Positions 1-8,606 are shown, counted from the stretch's first letter. The stretch: DNA of 64,000 bases from Chloroflexota bacterium (GCA_021414245.1 JAIOOU010000003.1:620001-684000); one strand, 5' to 3'. Notes: generated by a model from the letters alone, not told the origin. Translations and numbers: made by a program.

Positions 1-104
1 CGAATGCCGCTTTCCCTCAGGCATTCCTCCACTTGGGAGGTGATATTGACGAAGCCGCGGCGGGCGGGGATGTTGAACCAGAGTTCTTTTCGGTATGATT
101 TCAT
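1..104 (-). CDS. YjbQ-family protein (UPF0047), N-terminal fragment
   Basis: The frame from the ATG at 104 runs off the left edge of the window. The 34 visible residues start [20 protein letters not shown] and continue [14 protein letters not shown], which matches the N-terminus of the YjbQ/UPF0047 family, small trimeric proteins for which thiamine-phosphate-synthase-like activity has been reported. It lies 39 bases downstream of the ICMT-like gene on the same strand, so it is probably the last gene of that operon. The catalytic part is outside the window, so only family membership can be given. Confidence 0.75.
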   Translation of the reverse strand, partial: MKSYRKELWFNIPARRGFVNITSQVEECLRESGI

Positions 105-143
105 GGATGCCCTGATCGTGTGTGATGGACTGTATTTCAGGTG

Positions 144-722
144 TCAGCCTATTTTTGGAAGTACGGCGCCGGTTCTTTTTATGTATTCGCGGTATTCCTC
201 CCCAAAAGTATCCAGCATCATTTTTTCCTCCGCCTGAACGCGCAGGAAATAGAACAGCATCCAAACGGCTATGCTGAAAAAGCCCGCGATCCAGTTTTGC
301 AGGAGCAGGGATTGTGCGAATACCCACAGCCATTGCGAGGCATACATGGGATGCCGGATCACGCCATAGATGCCTGTTGTGATGAGCTTGTGTTCCGTGC
401 GGATTTCGAGCGTGGGAGACCAGTTCAGCCCCAGGTCTGCGTGGCCCCGCCAAAAGACTAAGATCGCCAACAGGATCAACGTTGTGCCCAGCCAGCCAGC
501 CCAGGCCGGCAGTGAATAATCTGCAAAATTCAGCCAGGATGTGGCCGAATAAATCAACGGTGCCAGAAAACCGGAAATGAACAGGAGTCCAAGCAGGATT
601 TTTTCCTGCAGGCTGACATGTTGTTCCGGCTTGGGCTGCTTTTTTCTTTGTTGATTGATCGGCGCGCGGATCGCAATTTCAGCCGCGATCGCGGCCCAAA
701 ACATAACAACAAAAATCCGCAT
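144..722 (-). CDS. Isoprenylcysteine carboxyl methyltransferase (ICMT/PEMT)-like membrane protein
   Basis: This 192-residue protein has several hydrophobic segments (about 1-20, 42-65, 72-92 and 130-160). It carries the GIYGVIRHPMY signature at 117-127 and a downstream acidic EE...EEYREY stretch, the SAM-binding and active-site elements of the ICMT/PEMT membrane methyltransferase family. Bacterial members methylate small isoprenoid or phospholipid-type acceptors, but the substrate cannot be read here. It starts 2 bases after the DUF4342 gene stops, so the two are translationally linked. Family assignment is firm, substrate unknown. Confidence 0.8.
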   Translation of the reverse strand: MRIFVVMFWAAIAAEIAIRAPINQQRKKQPKPEQHVSLQEKILLGLLFISGFLAPLIYSATSWLNFADYSLPAWAGWLGTTLILLAILVFWRGHADLGLNWSPTLEIRTEHKLITTGIYGVIRHPMYASQWLWVFAQSLLLQNWIAGFFSIAVWMLFYFLRVQAEEKMMLDTFGEEYREYIKRTGAVLPKIG

Positions 723-724
723 GC

Positions 725-973
725 CTACTCCTTCTTTTCCACGACAATGGTGGCTTCGGTCAATAACGCGGCGATGGCGCCGATCGCGGCCAGCTGCGGT
801 GCGATCAGTACGCCCATGACCCCAAAGGTCATGGGAATCTCCATCAGTACCTTCCCGTCTTTTTCCTTGATGATGATCCTGCGGATATTTCCTTCGTGGA
901 TCAGTTCCTTGATCTTGGCGAGCAGTTTCTCGCCTTCCACCTTGAATTCCTCGGTGCGAAAACCTTCCGGCAT
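725..973 (-). CDS. DUF4342 domain protein
   Basis: This small 82-residue protein matches DUF4342: a charged helical N-terminus, the core KELIHEGNIRRIIIKEKDG, the strand LMEIPMTFGVMGVL and a hydrophobic C-terminal helix that could be membrane-associated. Function is unknown. It sits 12 bases after the PPOX-type gene and 2 bases before the ICMT-like gene, within an operon that begins at about 2168. Bacterial DUF4342 domains are sometimes fused to UBA-like helices; that part is absent here. Confidence 0.8.
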   Translation of the reverse strand: MPEGFRTEEFKVEGEKLLAKIKELIHEGNIRRIIIKEKDGKVLMEIPMTFGVMGVLIAPQLAAIGAIAALLTEATIVVEKKE

Positions 974-985
974 TCTGCCTCCTTG

Positions 986-1558
986 TTACTCAAACAATTT
1001 TTCGTCCAGGGCGGCCCATTCGTCGCTTTGATCGGCACGCTCCGCCCAGTTTTCCTTGCCGCTCCATTCCTCGATCTTGATCGCGTAAATGGACGTGGCG
1101 CGCAGTTCCTTGTCCGTGATCTCCCGGTACTCTTTTCCCGCGGTCAGTTTCGGGAAGTATTTTCCGATCAGCCCATATAACAATCTACGCGCTTCGTCGG
1201 GATTGGTTACAACCCTTGCCGTGCCGAAGACGACCACGCTGCGAAATTGCAGGGAGAATTCAAGTGCCACATTCGACGGGAGCAGTTTTCCCAGCTCGCT
1301 CGCTTCCATGCTGACCTTTGGATTGGATTCAATGTTCGAGCGGACCCGCCCCGCGATATTGGAGTGGAAGATGATCTGGTGGTCCTGTTCGTCATACCAG
1401 AAGGTGGTCGGGTTGATGAAGGATTGCCCGTCAGCCGAAGTTGCAATATGTCCGATGTTGGCCGCTTTGAGAAATGACCGGATCCATTCGTCATCCTTTG
1501 TGAGGTGAGGTCTGCGCTGGTAGGCCGTGGGTGATTGATTTTCGTAATTACGCGGCAT
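986..1558 (-). CDS. PPOX-class flavin/F420-dependent oxidoreductase
   Basis: The 190-residue product has the split-barrel fold of the pyridoxamine-5-phosphate-oxidase family: GHIATSADGQSFINPTTFWYDE near residue 30 (N-terminal strands), the RVRSNIESNPKVSME flavin-phosphate region and a FGTARVV strand. Such enzymes bind FMN or F420 and reduce small substrates. I place the start at 1558 (MPRNYENQ), because the longer frame to 1711 overlaps the upstream gene deeply with no conserved residues. With this start it overlaps the upstream stop by 11 bases, typical of translational coupling. FMN versus F420 cannot be decided by eye. Confidence 0.75.
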   Translation of the reverse strand: MPRNYENQSPTAYQRRPHLTKDDEWIRSFLKAANIGHIATSADGQSFINPTTFWYDEQDHQIIFHSNIAGRVRSNIESNPKVSMEASELGKLLPSNVALEFSLQFRSVVVFGTARVVTNPDEARRLLYGLIGKYFPKLTAGKEYREITDKELRATSIYAIKIEEWSGKENWAERADQSDEWAALDEKLFE

Positions 1559-2168
1559 GATCGGTGTTTTCCGTTTTGTGGAGTAGAAAACGTTTGTAGA
1601 TGAAAAGTTGAAATAAGAAGCCCAGGATCGAACTGCTGATGGTATAGGCCAAATTGCACGGTGTGCAATTGTAGGCGAGTCCAACCTGCAGGAAGTAAAC
1701 CGCCGCTCCAAAGGTGAGTCCGCTCAGCAGAGCCACCTCGATCGTTTGCTGGAACGAAACACTGTTCACTTTGTAGAGGGGCGGCATGCTCCGGCTGCGC
1801 CAGAGGAAGGCCCTAGCGATATCCTTGTCTTTGCTGATCGCGTACTCCTTGATCTGATTAAGCGCCAGCATGGATTCGTACCAGGCTGTGCGCAAACGGG
1901 CCAGTTGGACCACCGTCAGGCTGCCCAGCAGGGTCAACACCAGAAACAAACCGGAAAAGAGGTAGCCTAATGTCGAGGAGCTTTTTCCGGTGTCGAAAAG
2001 CTGTGTGCTGAATAATGCTGCAACCAGGGAGCCGACGGCCACCAAATAAAATGAAGCGACGCGGGCGCGGTCCTCGTTGGCCTGGCTGGCGGAATTGGCG
2101 ATGTAATCATATTCCGAGACCAGGATGGAGGTGCTGAGTTCGGGAGAGTCAGGTTTTTTTGTAGGCAT
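1548..2168 (-). CDS. Four-helix membrane protein of unknown function
   Basis: I do not recognise this 206-residue protein. It has two pairs of transmembrane segments (about 42-60 and 68-90, then 143-163 and 173-192) separated by a basic, helical cytoplasmic loop with many Arg/Lys/Tyr. This layout resembles small stress-related proteins with an N-terminal YxxxxN...R helix, but no motif settles the family. The minus strand has TATAAT at 2180-2175, only 6 bases before the ATG, so the transcript may be leaderless and this gene probably opens the operon running left to YjbQ. Confidence 0.6.
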   Translation of the reverse strand: MPTKKPDSPELSTSILVSEYDYIANSASQANEDRARVASFYLVAVGSLVAALFSTQLFDTGKSSSTLGYLFSGLFLVLTLLGSLTVVQLARLRTAWYESMLALNQIKEYAISKDKDIARAFLWRSRSMPPLYKVNSVSFQQTIEVALLSGLTFGAAVYFLQVGLAYNCTPCNLAYTISSSILGFLFQLFIYKRFLLHKTENTDHAA

Positions 2169-2190
2169 TTCCCAATTATAACGCCCGAAA

Positions 2191-2227
2191 AAATAAACCC
2201 GGACGGGAAGCCCGTCCGGGTTTATTT
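2191..2227 (-). terminator. Intrinsic terminator after the first M29 aminopeptidase gene
   Basis: A 17-bp perfect stem (AAATAAACCCGGACGGG with its complement) and a 3-base loop begin just after the stop at 2232. Outer A/T pairs supply the U-run in either direction. It separates the aminopeptidase transcript from the operon that starts at 2168. Confidence 0.85.
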
Positions 2228-2231
2228 CGTT

Positions 2232-3470
2232 TTATAGTTCAAAAGCCCATTCACCCTTGCGCATGATGGGCTCGACTCCGCCGTCCTCCCGGATGCCCTC
2301 AATATCCAGTTCCGCGGATCCGATCATAAAATCGGTGTGGATCAGGCTCTTGTTGCCGCCGTGTGATTGGAATTCCTCATCGGTCATTTCCTCTCCGCCC
2401 TGCATGGTGTCACGATAGGCGCTTCCCAGCGCAATGTGACAGGAGGCATTTTCGTCGAAGAGCGTGTTGTAGAATAAATGTCCGCGCTGGCTGATGGGAG
2501 AGCTGTTTGGCACCAGGGCAACTTCCCCGAGACGGCAGGCATTTTCGTCGGTATCGATCAGCTTTTGCAGATCCTGCCCGCCTTTTTGCGCGGCAACCTT
2601 GACAGCCCGGCCGTTTTCAAAGGTCACGCTGAAATCCTCGACCATGGCGCCCATCAGGTTAAGCGGCCGTGTGGCCTTGACCGTCCCGTTGACCTTGTCC
2701 TTATGGGGCAGCGTGAACACTTCCTCGGTGGGAATATTTACCGTGCAGGTAATTCCGTTGGTGAAGGAGGCTTCCGCTCCCTGCCAGATGTGTTTTTCTG
2801 GAAGCCCAATGGTCAGATCGGTCCCTGGACCCTTGTATTTCAAGGAACTGAAATGCTTGGCGGAAAGATAATCCTTGTATTTCAGGAGTTTGTTGGTATG
2901 ATCGCGCCAGGCTTGGACCGGGTCCGGCAGGTCAATTCTGCAGGAATTAAAGATGGCTTCCCAAAGTTTGGATTGCGCCTCCGCGGTGGAGATGCCGGGA
3001 AACACCTTTCTTGCCCAGGCGGGGGAGGCGGTGGCCACCACGCACCAGTTGGCCGCATTTTCATACTTGCGCAGCGGTTCAAATTTCTTTGCGCGGGCTG
3101 TCCTTTCCTTTGCGATCAAATCCGGATTGATCCCTGCCAGCAGGTCGGGGTCTGTGGATAAAATGGCAAGCTCCGCATCCCCATTTTTGTAATGTTCCTC
3201 ATAGCGTGTGAAAAGCCAGTTGGGGGTTTCACCCAGTGTTTCAGGATCGGCGTGTTCAAAGCGGATGCGCGAGATCTTTTCATCCGACCAGAGCACATCC
3301 ACATAGGTGGCGCCTGCCTTGTAGGCGCTTTCAGCCACCTTGCGGATAAAGGGTGCATCCTCAATGATGCCGCGGATTGAAAGCTTTTGTCCCTTGCGCA
3401 GGTTCAAACCGACCCTGACAACCACATCCGCATATTTCGCGAGCATTTGGTCAAATTCCTGTTCGTTCAT
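2232..3470 (-). CDS. Aminopeptidase, peptidase family M29 (AmpS/PepS type)
   Basis: The 412-residue sequence is full length for M29 metallo-aminopeptidases, cytoplasmic dimeric enzymes that use two metal ions to remove N-terminal residues from peptides. Recognisable blocks are YADVVVRVGLNLRKGQ at the N-terminus, the central GTDLTIGLP, NIPTEEVFTLP (a metal-binding glutamate region), RLGEVALVP, FYNTLFDENASCHIALGSAY and HTDFMIGS near the C-terminus. It lies 69 bases downstream of a close paralogue, with its own terminator between them. Probable role: peptide scavenging. Confidence 0.93.
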   Translation of the reverse strand: MNEQEFDQMLAKYADVVVRVGLNLRKGQKLSIRGIIEDAPFIRKVAESAYKAGATYVDVLWSDEKISRIRFEHADPETLGETPNWLFTRYEEHYKNGDAELAILSTDPDLLAGINPDLIAKERTARAKKFEPLRKYENAANWCVVATASPAWARKVFPGISTAEAQSKLWEAIFNSCRIDLPDPVQAWRDHTNKLLKYKDYLSAKHFSSLKYKGPGTDLTIGLPEKHIWQGAEASFTNGITCTVNIPTEEVFTLPHKDKVNGTVKATRPLNLMGAMVEDFSVTFENGRAVKVAAQKGGQDLQKLIDTDENACRLGEVALVPNSSPISQRGHLFYNTLFDENASCHIALGSAYRDTMQGGEEMTDEEFQSHGGNKSLIHTDFMIGSAELDIEGIREDGGVEPIMRKGEWAFEL

Positions 3471-3496
3471 GGTCCCTCGTTTGTCAGAAAGGATAA

Positions 3497-3534
3497 AAAA
3501 CTCCTTCCAGAAAATGATATCTGAAAGGAGTTTT
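3497..3534 (-). terminator. Intrinsic terminator between the tandem M29 genes
   Basis: On the minus strand AAAACTCCTTTCAG pairs with CTGGAAGGAGTTTT (one G-U) around a 10-base loop, ending in T-rich DNA. It starts 6 bases after the stop of the upstream aminopeptidase gene. Confidence 0.8.
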
Positions 3535-3539
3535 ATGAT

Positions 3540-4802
3540 TTAAAGTTTGGTCGTCCACTCGCCCTGCCGCATGACGGGTTCCACACTGCCATTCTGGTGA
3601 ACGCCGTCAATGTCCATCTTTGGGGAGCCGATCATGAAATCCACATGGTTGAGGCTGACATTTCCGCCGGCGCCGATAAATTCCTCGTCGCTCAATTCCT
3701 CCCCGCCCGTCAGGGTGAAGCGGTAGGCGCGCCCGATGGCGATGTGACACGAGGCGTTCTCGTCGAAGAGCGTGTTATAGAAGAGATGTCCGCGCTGGGC
3801 AATGGGGGAGCTGGCCGGGACCAGGGCCACTTCGCCCAGGCGATGGGAGCCTTCGTCCGTGTCCACCAGTTTTTGCAGGGCGGCTTCGCCCTTCTTTGCC
3901 GAGACTTTTACAATGCGGCCATTTTCAAATGTGACCTGGAAATCCTCGATCAGGGTGCCGCCATAACTTAATGGGAAGGTTGAGGTCACCACTCCATCGG
4001 CCCGGTTTCGATCCGGCAGGGTGAAAACTTCCTCCGTGGGCATGTTGGCTGTGAACGCGACCCCATTTTGTGCCATCGATTGGGCGCTGATCCACAGATG
4101 CCCGGCAGGCAGACCCAGAGTAAAGTCGGTGCCCGGGGCCTTGTAATGAAGGGCGCTGAATTGTTTGGCCTGCATATATTTGGCGCGCTCGCGCAGATTT
4201 GCAATATGGGTCTTCCAGGCCGCGATCGGATCGGGCTGGTCAATGCGCGTGGTTTCAAAAATGGCTGTCCATAATTTTTCCTGGGCTTTTTCCGGGGAAA
4301 GTTTTGGAAATATTTTTTGAGCCCAGGCCTCACCGGCAGCCGCGACCACGCACCAGTTGATCGCGTTGGTGGTCACCTTCTCACTGACCCGGCTGGTGGC
4401 GTTTAAATGTCTGGTCTGCATCATGCCGACCACTTCGGGGTCGAGGCCGCCCAGCAGATCGGGGTTCGAACCGTTGATGGAGAGCAGGGCATCGCCGTTG
4501 TTGACCATGTTCATGATCGCATCAATGGTGTGCGTGGGATATTCGTCGAAGGAATCGCGCGGCGCATATTGTGCGCGCAGGCGCAGCATCTCCTCATCGC
4601 CCCACAGCACTTCCACATATTTTGCGCCGGCACCGTAGGCGGCTTTTGCCACTTCATGAACCAGCGGGGCAAATTGATAGGGCACGCCGCGCGTTGCCAT
4701 AAGATTGATGATCAGCCGTTGCCCGGCCCGGATGTTCAAGCCGACCTTGACGATCGCTTCTGCGTACTTTGCGAGCATTTCCTGATGGGTTTTATCAGCC
4801 AT
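3540..4802 (-). CDS. Aminopeptidase, peptidase family M29 (paralogue)
   Basis: The 420-residue M29 aminopeptidase shares nearly all conserved blocks with the gene just downstream (KYAEAIVKVGLNIRAGQ, GTDFTLGLP, NMPTEEVFTLP, HRLGEVALVPASSPIAQRGH, FYNTLFDENASCHIAIGRAY, NHVDFMIGS), consistent with tandem duplication. The N-terminal third differs more, including an insertion after IINLMATRGVPYQF, which may change which peptide side chains are accepted. Metal-binding residues look intact in both copies, so both are probably active. Confidence 0.93.
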   Translation of the reverse strand: MADKTHQEMLAKYAEAIVKVGLNIRAGQRLIINLMATRGVPYQFAPLVHEVAKAAYGAGAKYVEVLWGDEEMLRLRAQYAPRDSFDEYPTHTIDAIMNMVNNGDALLSINGSNPDLLGGLDPEVVGMMQTRHLNATSRVSEKVTTNAINWCVVAAAGEAWAQKIFPKLSPEKAQEKLWTAIFETTRIDQPDPIAAWKTHIANLRERAKYMQAKQFSALHYKAPGTDFTLGLPAGHLWISAQSMAQNGVAFTANMPTEEVFTLPDRNRADGVVTSTFPLSYGGTLIEDFQVTFENGRIVKVSAKKGEAALQKLVDTDEGSHRLGEVALVPASSPIAQRGHLFYNTLFDENASCHIAIGRAYRFTLTGGEELSDEEFIGAGGNVSLNHVDFMIGSPKMDIDGVHQNGSVEPVMRQGEWTTKL

Positions 4803-4943
4803 GATGCCTCTGTTCGTGCGGAATTTCCCAAGTATAGCACGGTCAATTAATTTTCGCCCCGGGTAATTTCATATTAATTTGACGGCTTGAATGGGGGCGG
4901 ATCACCATCGGACCCTCGGTCTGATTCAATTGCCTGACATTGG

Positions 4944-6128
4944 TTACGCCGGAAGGCGGGCCTGCGATTTGGCGAACCTGCCCAAAACAAAATAACTGCC
5001 TGAAAGGATCAGGCCGAGGAAAAAGCATCCGGCCCACAAGGTGTTTGCCCCGAAGGTCTGATAAACCCAGCTTCCCAAAATGGGACCGATGAAAAAAGAC
5101 AAGCCCCAGGCGGACCCGAAGATTCCCTGATACAAGCCGCGCAGCTCGACCGGTGCCAGGTCCGCGATGATGGAGGGCGCGACCGACGTGGCGGCGATCT
5201 CGCCGATAGTCCAGATGGCCACGCTGGCCGCGAACAGCCAGTAGGTATCTGCAAATGCGGTGAAACCAAACCCCAGCGCGGTGAAGATCACGGCAATGGT
5301 GATGGTCTCAAAGCGCGGCCATTTGACCGCGAGGTTGCTGATCGGGATGGTCAGCAGGACGATCAGGATCCCGTTGACGGCGATGGCCAGCCCGTATTTA
5401 TCCGGACCCAGGCCATGCGATTGCATGTCCAGCGGCAGCGTGATGTTGCCCTGCATGTAAATGATGCCGAAGAACAAAGTGATGAAGGAGAACCAGAGCA
5501 GGATCGGTGCGCGCTTCAACTGCTGCATCCGTTCGATGGGGGAGGTGTGCGCGGCGTGATGTGCGGCCTCCGCCGGGCGGGACTCGCGGAAACCGAAAAG
5601 CACCAGCAGGCCGAAGAGCAGGGTGGTTAATCCGTCGCCGAGGAAAAGGTACAGGTAGCTGTAGGCAGCGATCAGTCCGGCAAGAACCGGGGCAATCGCT
5701 GCGCCCAGGTTGATCGCCCAGTAAACATATCCATAGGCGCGCGGCCTGTCTTCGGCGGGGACAATGTCCGCAATGGCGGCGCTGACCGCGGGCCGGTGCA
5801 GATCCGTAAATACTCCGACCAGAAAGGTGCACACCGCGATGACCCAAATGTTTTGTGCAAAACCGAGCAGGATCACAAATACCGGAGTGACCAGAAAACT
5901 GATCGAAAGGACCGGTTTTCGGCCAAAACGATCCGTCAGTTCGCCTCCGACCAGCTGGGCCAGAAAAGACCCGGCCCCAAAAAGCGAAACGACCAGCCCG
6001 GCTTGGGAGACGGGAATGCTGCGTTGGTTGGTGAGATATAAAGTGAGGAAGGGCACCACGAATCCGCCGATGCGGTTGATGAGCGTCCCGAAAAATAACA
6101 ACCAGTATGCGCGTGGTAGATTGAACAT
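4944..6128 (-). CDS. Major facilitator superfamily transporter
   Basis: The 394-residue protein has about 12 predicted transmembrane segments. The MFS motif A follows helix 2 (GGELTDRFGRKPV, near residue 62), and a PAEDRPRAYGYVYWAINLGAAIAP block resembles helix 4/5 of drug and sugar efflux carriers. I start it at MFNLPRAYW (6128); the frame extends upstream antisense to the neighbouring gene, but that part is non-membrane shadow sequence. It is divergent from the GNAT-like gene, sharing a 66-bp promoter region. Substrate unknown. Confidence 0.88.
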   Translation of the reverse strand: MFNLPRAYWLLFFGTLINRIGGFVVPFLTLYLTNQRSIPVSQAGLVVSLFGAGSFLAQLVGGELTDRFGRKPVLSISFLVTPVFVILLGFAQNIWVIAVCTFLVGVFTDLHRPAVSAAIADIVPAEDRPRAYGYVYWAINLGAAIAPVLAGLIAAYSYLYLFLGDGLTTLLFGLLVLFGFRESRPAEAAHHAAHTSPIERMQQLKRAPILLWFSFITLFFGIIYMQGNITLPLDMQSHGLGPDKYGLAIAVNGILIVLLTIPISNLAVKWPRFETITIAVIFTALGFGFTAFADTYWLFAASVAIWTIGEIAATSVAPSIIADLAPVELRGLYQGIFGSAWGLSFFIGPILGSWVYQTFGANTLWAGCFFLGLILSGSYFVLGRFAKSQARLPA

Positions 6129-6194
6129 GCGCGTGACTATATCATAATATTTGGGTATATACTTTGGGTATACACCAGGAACAGGGAGACACAC
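6129..6194. promoter_or_regulatory. Divergent promoter with 13-bp tandem direct repeat
   Basis: Between the MFS and GNAT genes, TTTGGGTATATAC (6150-6162) is followed directly by TTTGGGTATACAC (6163-6175), two adjacent near-identical 13-mers. Each contains a TATA(T/C)A(C) that could serve as a -10 box for the plus-strand gene. The repeat could be an operator, but no regulator gene is adjacent. Confidence 0.4.
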
Positions 6195-7325
6195 ATGCTC
6201 AACATCGAAAGAATGGACACCGACAATAAAAAGCAGGTGAAGCGTTTTGTGGAATTGCCCTATCGGATCTATGCCGATTGCCCGCAATGGGTGCCGCCCT
6301 TGAACATCGATGCGTATAACCAATTGAATCGAAGGAAGCATCCCTTCCATGAACATTCGGATGTGGACTTTTTTCTGGCGGTGCGCGACGGCCGGGATGT
6401 GGGCCGGATCGCCGCGATCGAAAACAAACCCTTCAATCAATACCACCAGGAAAAGACGGCGGACTTTTACCTCTTCGAGTGTGAAAACGACTCCGAGGCT
6501 GCGACAGCATTGTTCAATACTGTCTTTGAGTGGGCGAAAGCCCGCGGACTCAACAAGATCGTCGGCCCGAAGGGCATGGGTCCGCTGGACGGGTACGGGA
6601 TCCTGACCTTCGGGCAGGAACACCGTCAAACAATGACGATGCTGACCTATAACCATGCCTATTATCAACAGCTGGTCGAATCGCAGGGCTTCGAAAAGGA
6701 AGTGGATTTTGTCTCGTGCTATCTGCCGGCGGACCAGTTCCGGATTCCCGAACGTGTGGAAAAGATCGCCGAACGCGTCATGCAGCGCGGACATCTCGAG
6801 GTCAAGAAATTTAAAAACAAGAAGGAATTGGTCTCCTGGGCGGACCGCATCGGGCTGGCCTATAACAATGCCTTTGTTCAAAACTGGGAATATTATCCGC
6901 TTTCGCAGCGCGAGATCGATTTCGTGGTCGAGAACATCATGACGGTCGCCGATCACCGGCTGATCAAGATCATCACGCACGACGAGGACGTGGTTGGCTT
7001 CCTGTTCGCCTTCCATGATGTCTCCGCGGCTTTGCAGCGGGCCAGAGGCAGGCTGTTTCCCTTCGGTCTGGTGGATCTCCTAATGGAGATGCGCCGCACC
7101 AACACGGTCTCGGTCAACGGCATGGGCATCCTGCCCGAATTTCAAGGCCATGGCGGAAATGCCCTGTTGTACTATGCGATGGGGAAGACCCTGCTGGACT
7201 TTCAGCAGTTTGTCCACGTGGAAATGACCCAGGTGGCGGAAACCACGGAGCAGATGCGCGCGGACCTGAAGAACCTGAACGGCGTTGAATACAAGAATAA
7301 TCGCGTGTATCGGAAGTTATTATGA
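6195..7325 (+). CDS. GNAT-superfamily-like acetyltransferase
   Basis: This is a 376-residue soluble protein. The C-terminal half has the GNAT arrangement: NTVSVNGMGILPEFQGHG (the acetyl-CoA pyrophosphate loop corresponds to PEFQGHGGNALLYYAMG) followed by VEMTQVAETTEQMRADLKNL and VEYKNNRVYRK. The N-terminal half (VELPYRIYADCPQWVPPL) is typical of a conserved two-domain hypothetical family often labelled GNAT. An AGGGAGA ribosome binding site precedes the ATG. Substrate unknown. Confidence 0.7.
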   Translation: MLNIERMDTDNKKQVKRFVELPYRIYADCPQWVPPLNIDAYNQLNRRKHPFHEHSDVDFFLAVRDGRDVGRIAAIENKPFNQYHQEKTADFYLFECENDSEAATALFNTVFEWAKARGLNKIVGPKGMGPLDGYGILTFGQEHRQTMTMLTYNHAYYQQLVESQGFEKEVDFVSCYLPADQFRIPERVEKIAERVMQRGHLEVKKFKNKKELVSWADRIGLAYNNAFVQNWEYYPLSQREIDFVVENIMTVADHRLIKIITHDEDVVGFLFAFHDVSAALQRARGRLFPFGLVDLLMEMRRTNTVSVNGMGILPEFQGHGGNALLYYAMGKTLLDFQQFVHVEMTQVAETTEQMRADLKNLNGVEYKNNRVYRKLL

Positions 7326-7391
7326 TGGATGTGTCTTCGATTTGCTTATCACTTGACTGTAAACTCACCTTTTTCCTTGATGAGAAGAATT

Positions 7392-8606
7392 ATGGATGAC
7401 TTATATTTAGTTTTAGGGATTGAGCCAGATGCTAACCCTGAGATGCTTCAGGAAAGGTTTAGATTCTTGGCTCAAGCTTATCATCCGGATAAATTTGCAA
7501 GTCCAAAACAAAAGTTGTTGGCAGAGGAAGAATTTAAGAAAATCAATAATGCATATCAGGTATTATCCAATCCAATAAAACGCGCTGACTATGATAAGCA
7601 GAGAAAATACTCTATCAATTACTCTAATAGAAATAGATCTGATACTTTAAAAAAAGCTGAAGAGGCAGCGCGTCAACGCGCCCAGGAAGAATTGAAGAGA
7701 AAAGCTGAAGAGGCGGCGCGTCAACGCGCCCGGGAAGAGTTGAAGAGAAAGGCTGAAGAGGCGGCGCGTCAACGCGCCCAGGAAGAGTTGAAGGGTAAAG
7801 CGGATCAAGCAGCGCATCAACGTGTTCGAGCAGTGAGTAAATCAAAAATCGTTGCGATTCATTCCTTTAAATCAGGAACTGGAAAATCTTTTACTACTGC
7901 GAATCTTGCGGCACAGGTCGCTCAGACTGGCAAGCGAGTTGGTGTTGTTGACGTTGATTTTCAATCTCCAGGTCTCGGTTCATATTTTGGCTTTGATGAG
8001 AAGAATTCCGGTAAGACAATGAATGATTACTTACAGGGTAAGGCTACTGTCGGCGAAATAGCTTTTCCAGTGGGCAATAATGGAGATGGTACGAAGGCCC
8101 TTTCCGGGAACATGTGGCTTTTTCCTGCCAGCAGTCGTGGAGTCAATATCCACCTAATGACAAATCAAGGAGTTGATTTTAATCGCCTAAATGCTGGTCT
8201 GCAAAATATAATTATTGAGTTTGAACTAGATTATCTTTTTATTGATACTCAATCAGGCTTAGGCGAAGACTCCCTTCTTGCAGTTGCTACATCAGATATC
8301 TTACTGATTATCTTCCGCCCAGATTCCCAGGATGTGCAACACGCTTTTGCAACACTGAGTCTTGCTCAAGCCCTTGAAGTGCCAAGTATTTTTCTGGTAG
8401 TCAACAAGGCATTGCCCAAGGATGACCCTTCCCAAATTAAAAAAGATATTGAAGCTGATTTTAATGCTCGTGTTGCAGGCGTGTTGCCGCTATTTCTTGA
8501 TATGGTGGACGACGCAAGGAGCTATTTGTTCTCTTTCCGGTATCCAGACCATGAATGGTCCAAGGGTCTCCGTGCAGTAGCAGAAATCATCTCAACTGCG
8601 TCGTAG
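7392..8606 (+). CDS. DnaJ-domain / coiled-coil / ParA-MinD-like ATPase fusion
   Basis: The 404-residue product has three parts. Residues 1-60 form a J-domain with the HPD motif (QAYHPDKFAS). Residues about 85-148 are charged 16-residue repeats predicted to be coiled coil. From about 150 a ParA/MinD/Mrp-type P-loop ATPase follows: deviant Walker A FKSGTGKSFTTANLAAQVAQ, Walker A' GVVDVDFQSPGL and the Walker B-like DYLFIDTQSGLGEDSL. The start at 7392 is preceded by GAGAAG at a suitable distance. The gene is visibly richer in AT than its neighbours, which suggests acquisition. J-domains stimulate Hsp70; ParA ATPases position cargo or DNA. No partner gene is adjacent and the function is unknown. 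Confidence 0.85.
   Translation: MDDLYLVLGIEPDANPEMLQERFRFLAQAYHPDKFASPKQKLLAEEEFKKINNAYQVLSNPIKRADYDKQRKYSINYSNRNRSDTLKKAEEAARQRAQEELKRKAEEAARQRAREELKRKAEEAARQRAQEELKGKADQAAHQRVRAVSKSKIVAIHSFKSGTGKSFTTANLAAQVAQTGKRVGVVDVDFQSPGLGSYFGFDEKNSGKTMNDYLQGKATVGEIAFPVGNNGDGTKALSGNMWLFPASSRGVNIHLMTNQGVDFNRLNAGLQNIIIEFELDYLFIDTQSGLGEDSLLAVATSDILLIIFRPDSQDVQHAFATLSLAQALEVPSIFLVVNKALPKDDPSQIKKDIEADFNARVAGVLPLFLDMVDDARSYLFSFRYPDHEWSKGLRAVAEIISTAS
7653..7832 (+). repeat. 48-bp coding tandem repeat (3 copies plus a degenerate fourth)
   Basis: Units begin at 7653, 7701 and 7749 and are nearly identical; a decayed fourth begins at 7797. Each encodes 16 residues of the type KAEEAARQRAQEELKR, giving the alternating charge expected of a rigid single helix or coiled coil between the J-domain and the ATPase. 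Near-identity at DNA level implies recent unit duplication, so copy number may vary between strains. Confidence 0.9.

Noticed and set aside
6129-7016. The open frame upstream of the MFS gene, antisense to the GNAT gene
   Set aside because: It gives an extra 296 residues with no membrane or family features and lies wholly opposite a real gene; the MFS fold starts cleanly at 6128.
7653-7832. Regular 48-bp repeats considered as a CRISPR-like or intergenic array
   Set aside because: They are in frame inside one gene, adjacent without spacers, and encode a helical repeat.
7392-8606. Reading the DnaJ/ParA gene as an anti-phage defence system
   Set aside because: There is no second component, nuclease, or known defence gene beside it; the methyltransferase is 7 kb away. 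Only the unusual architecture is supported.
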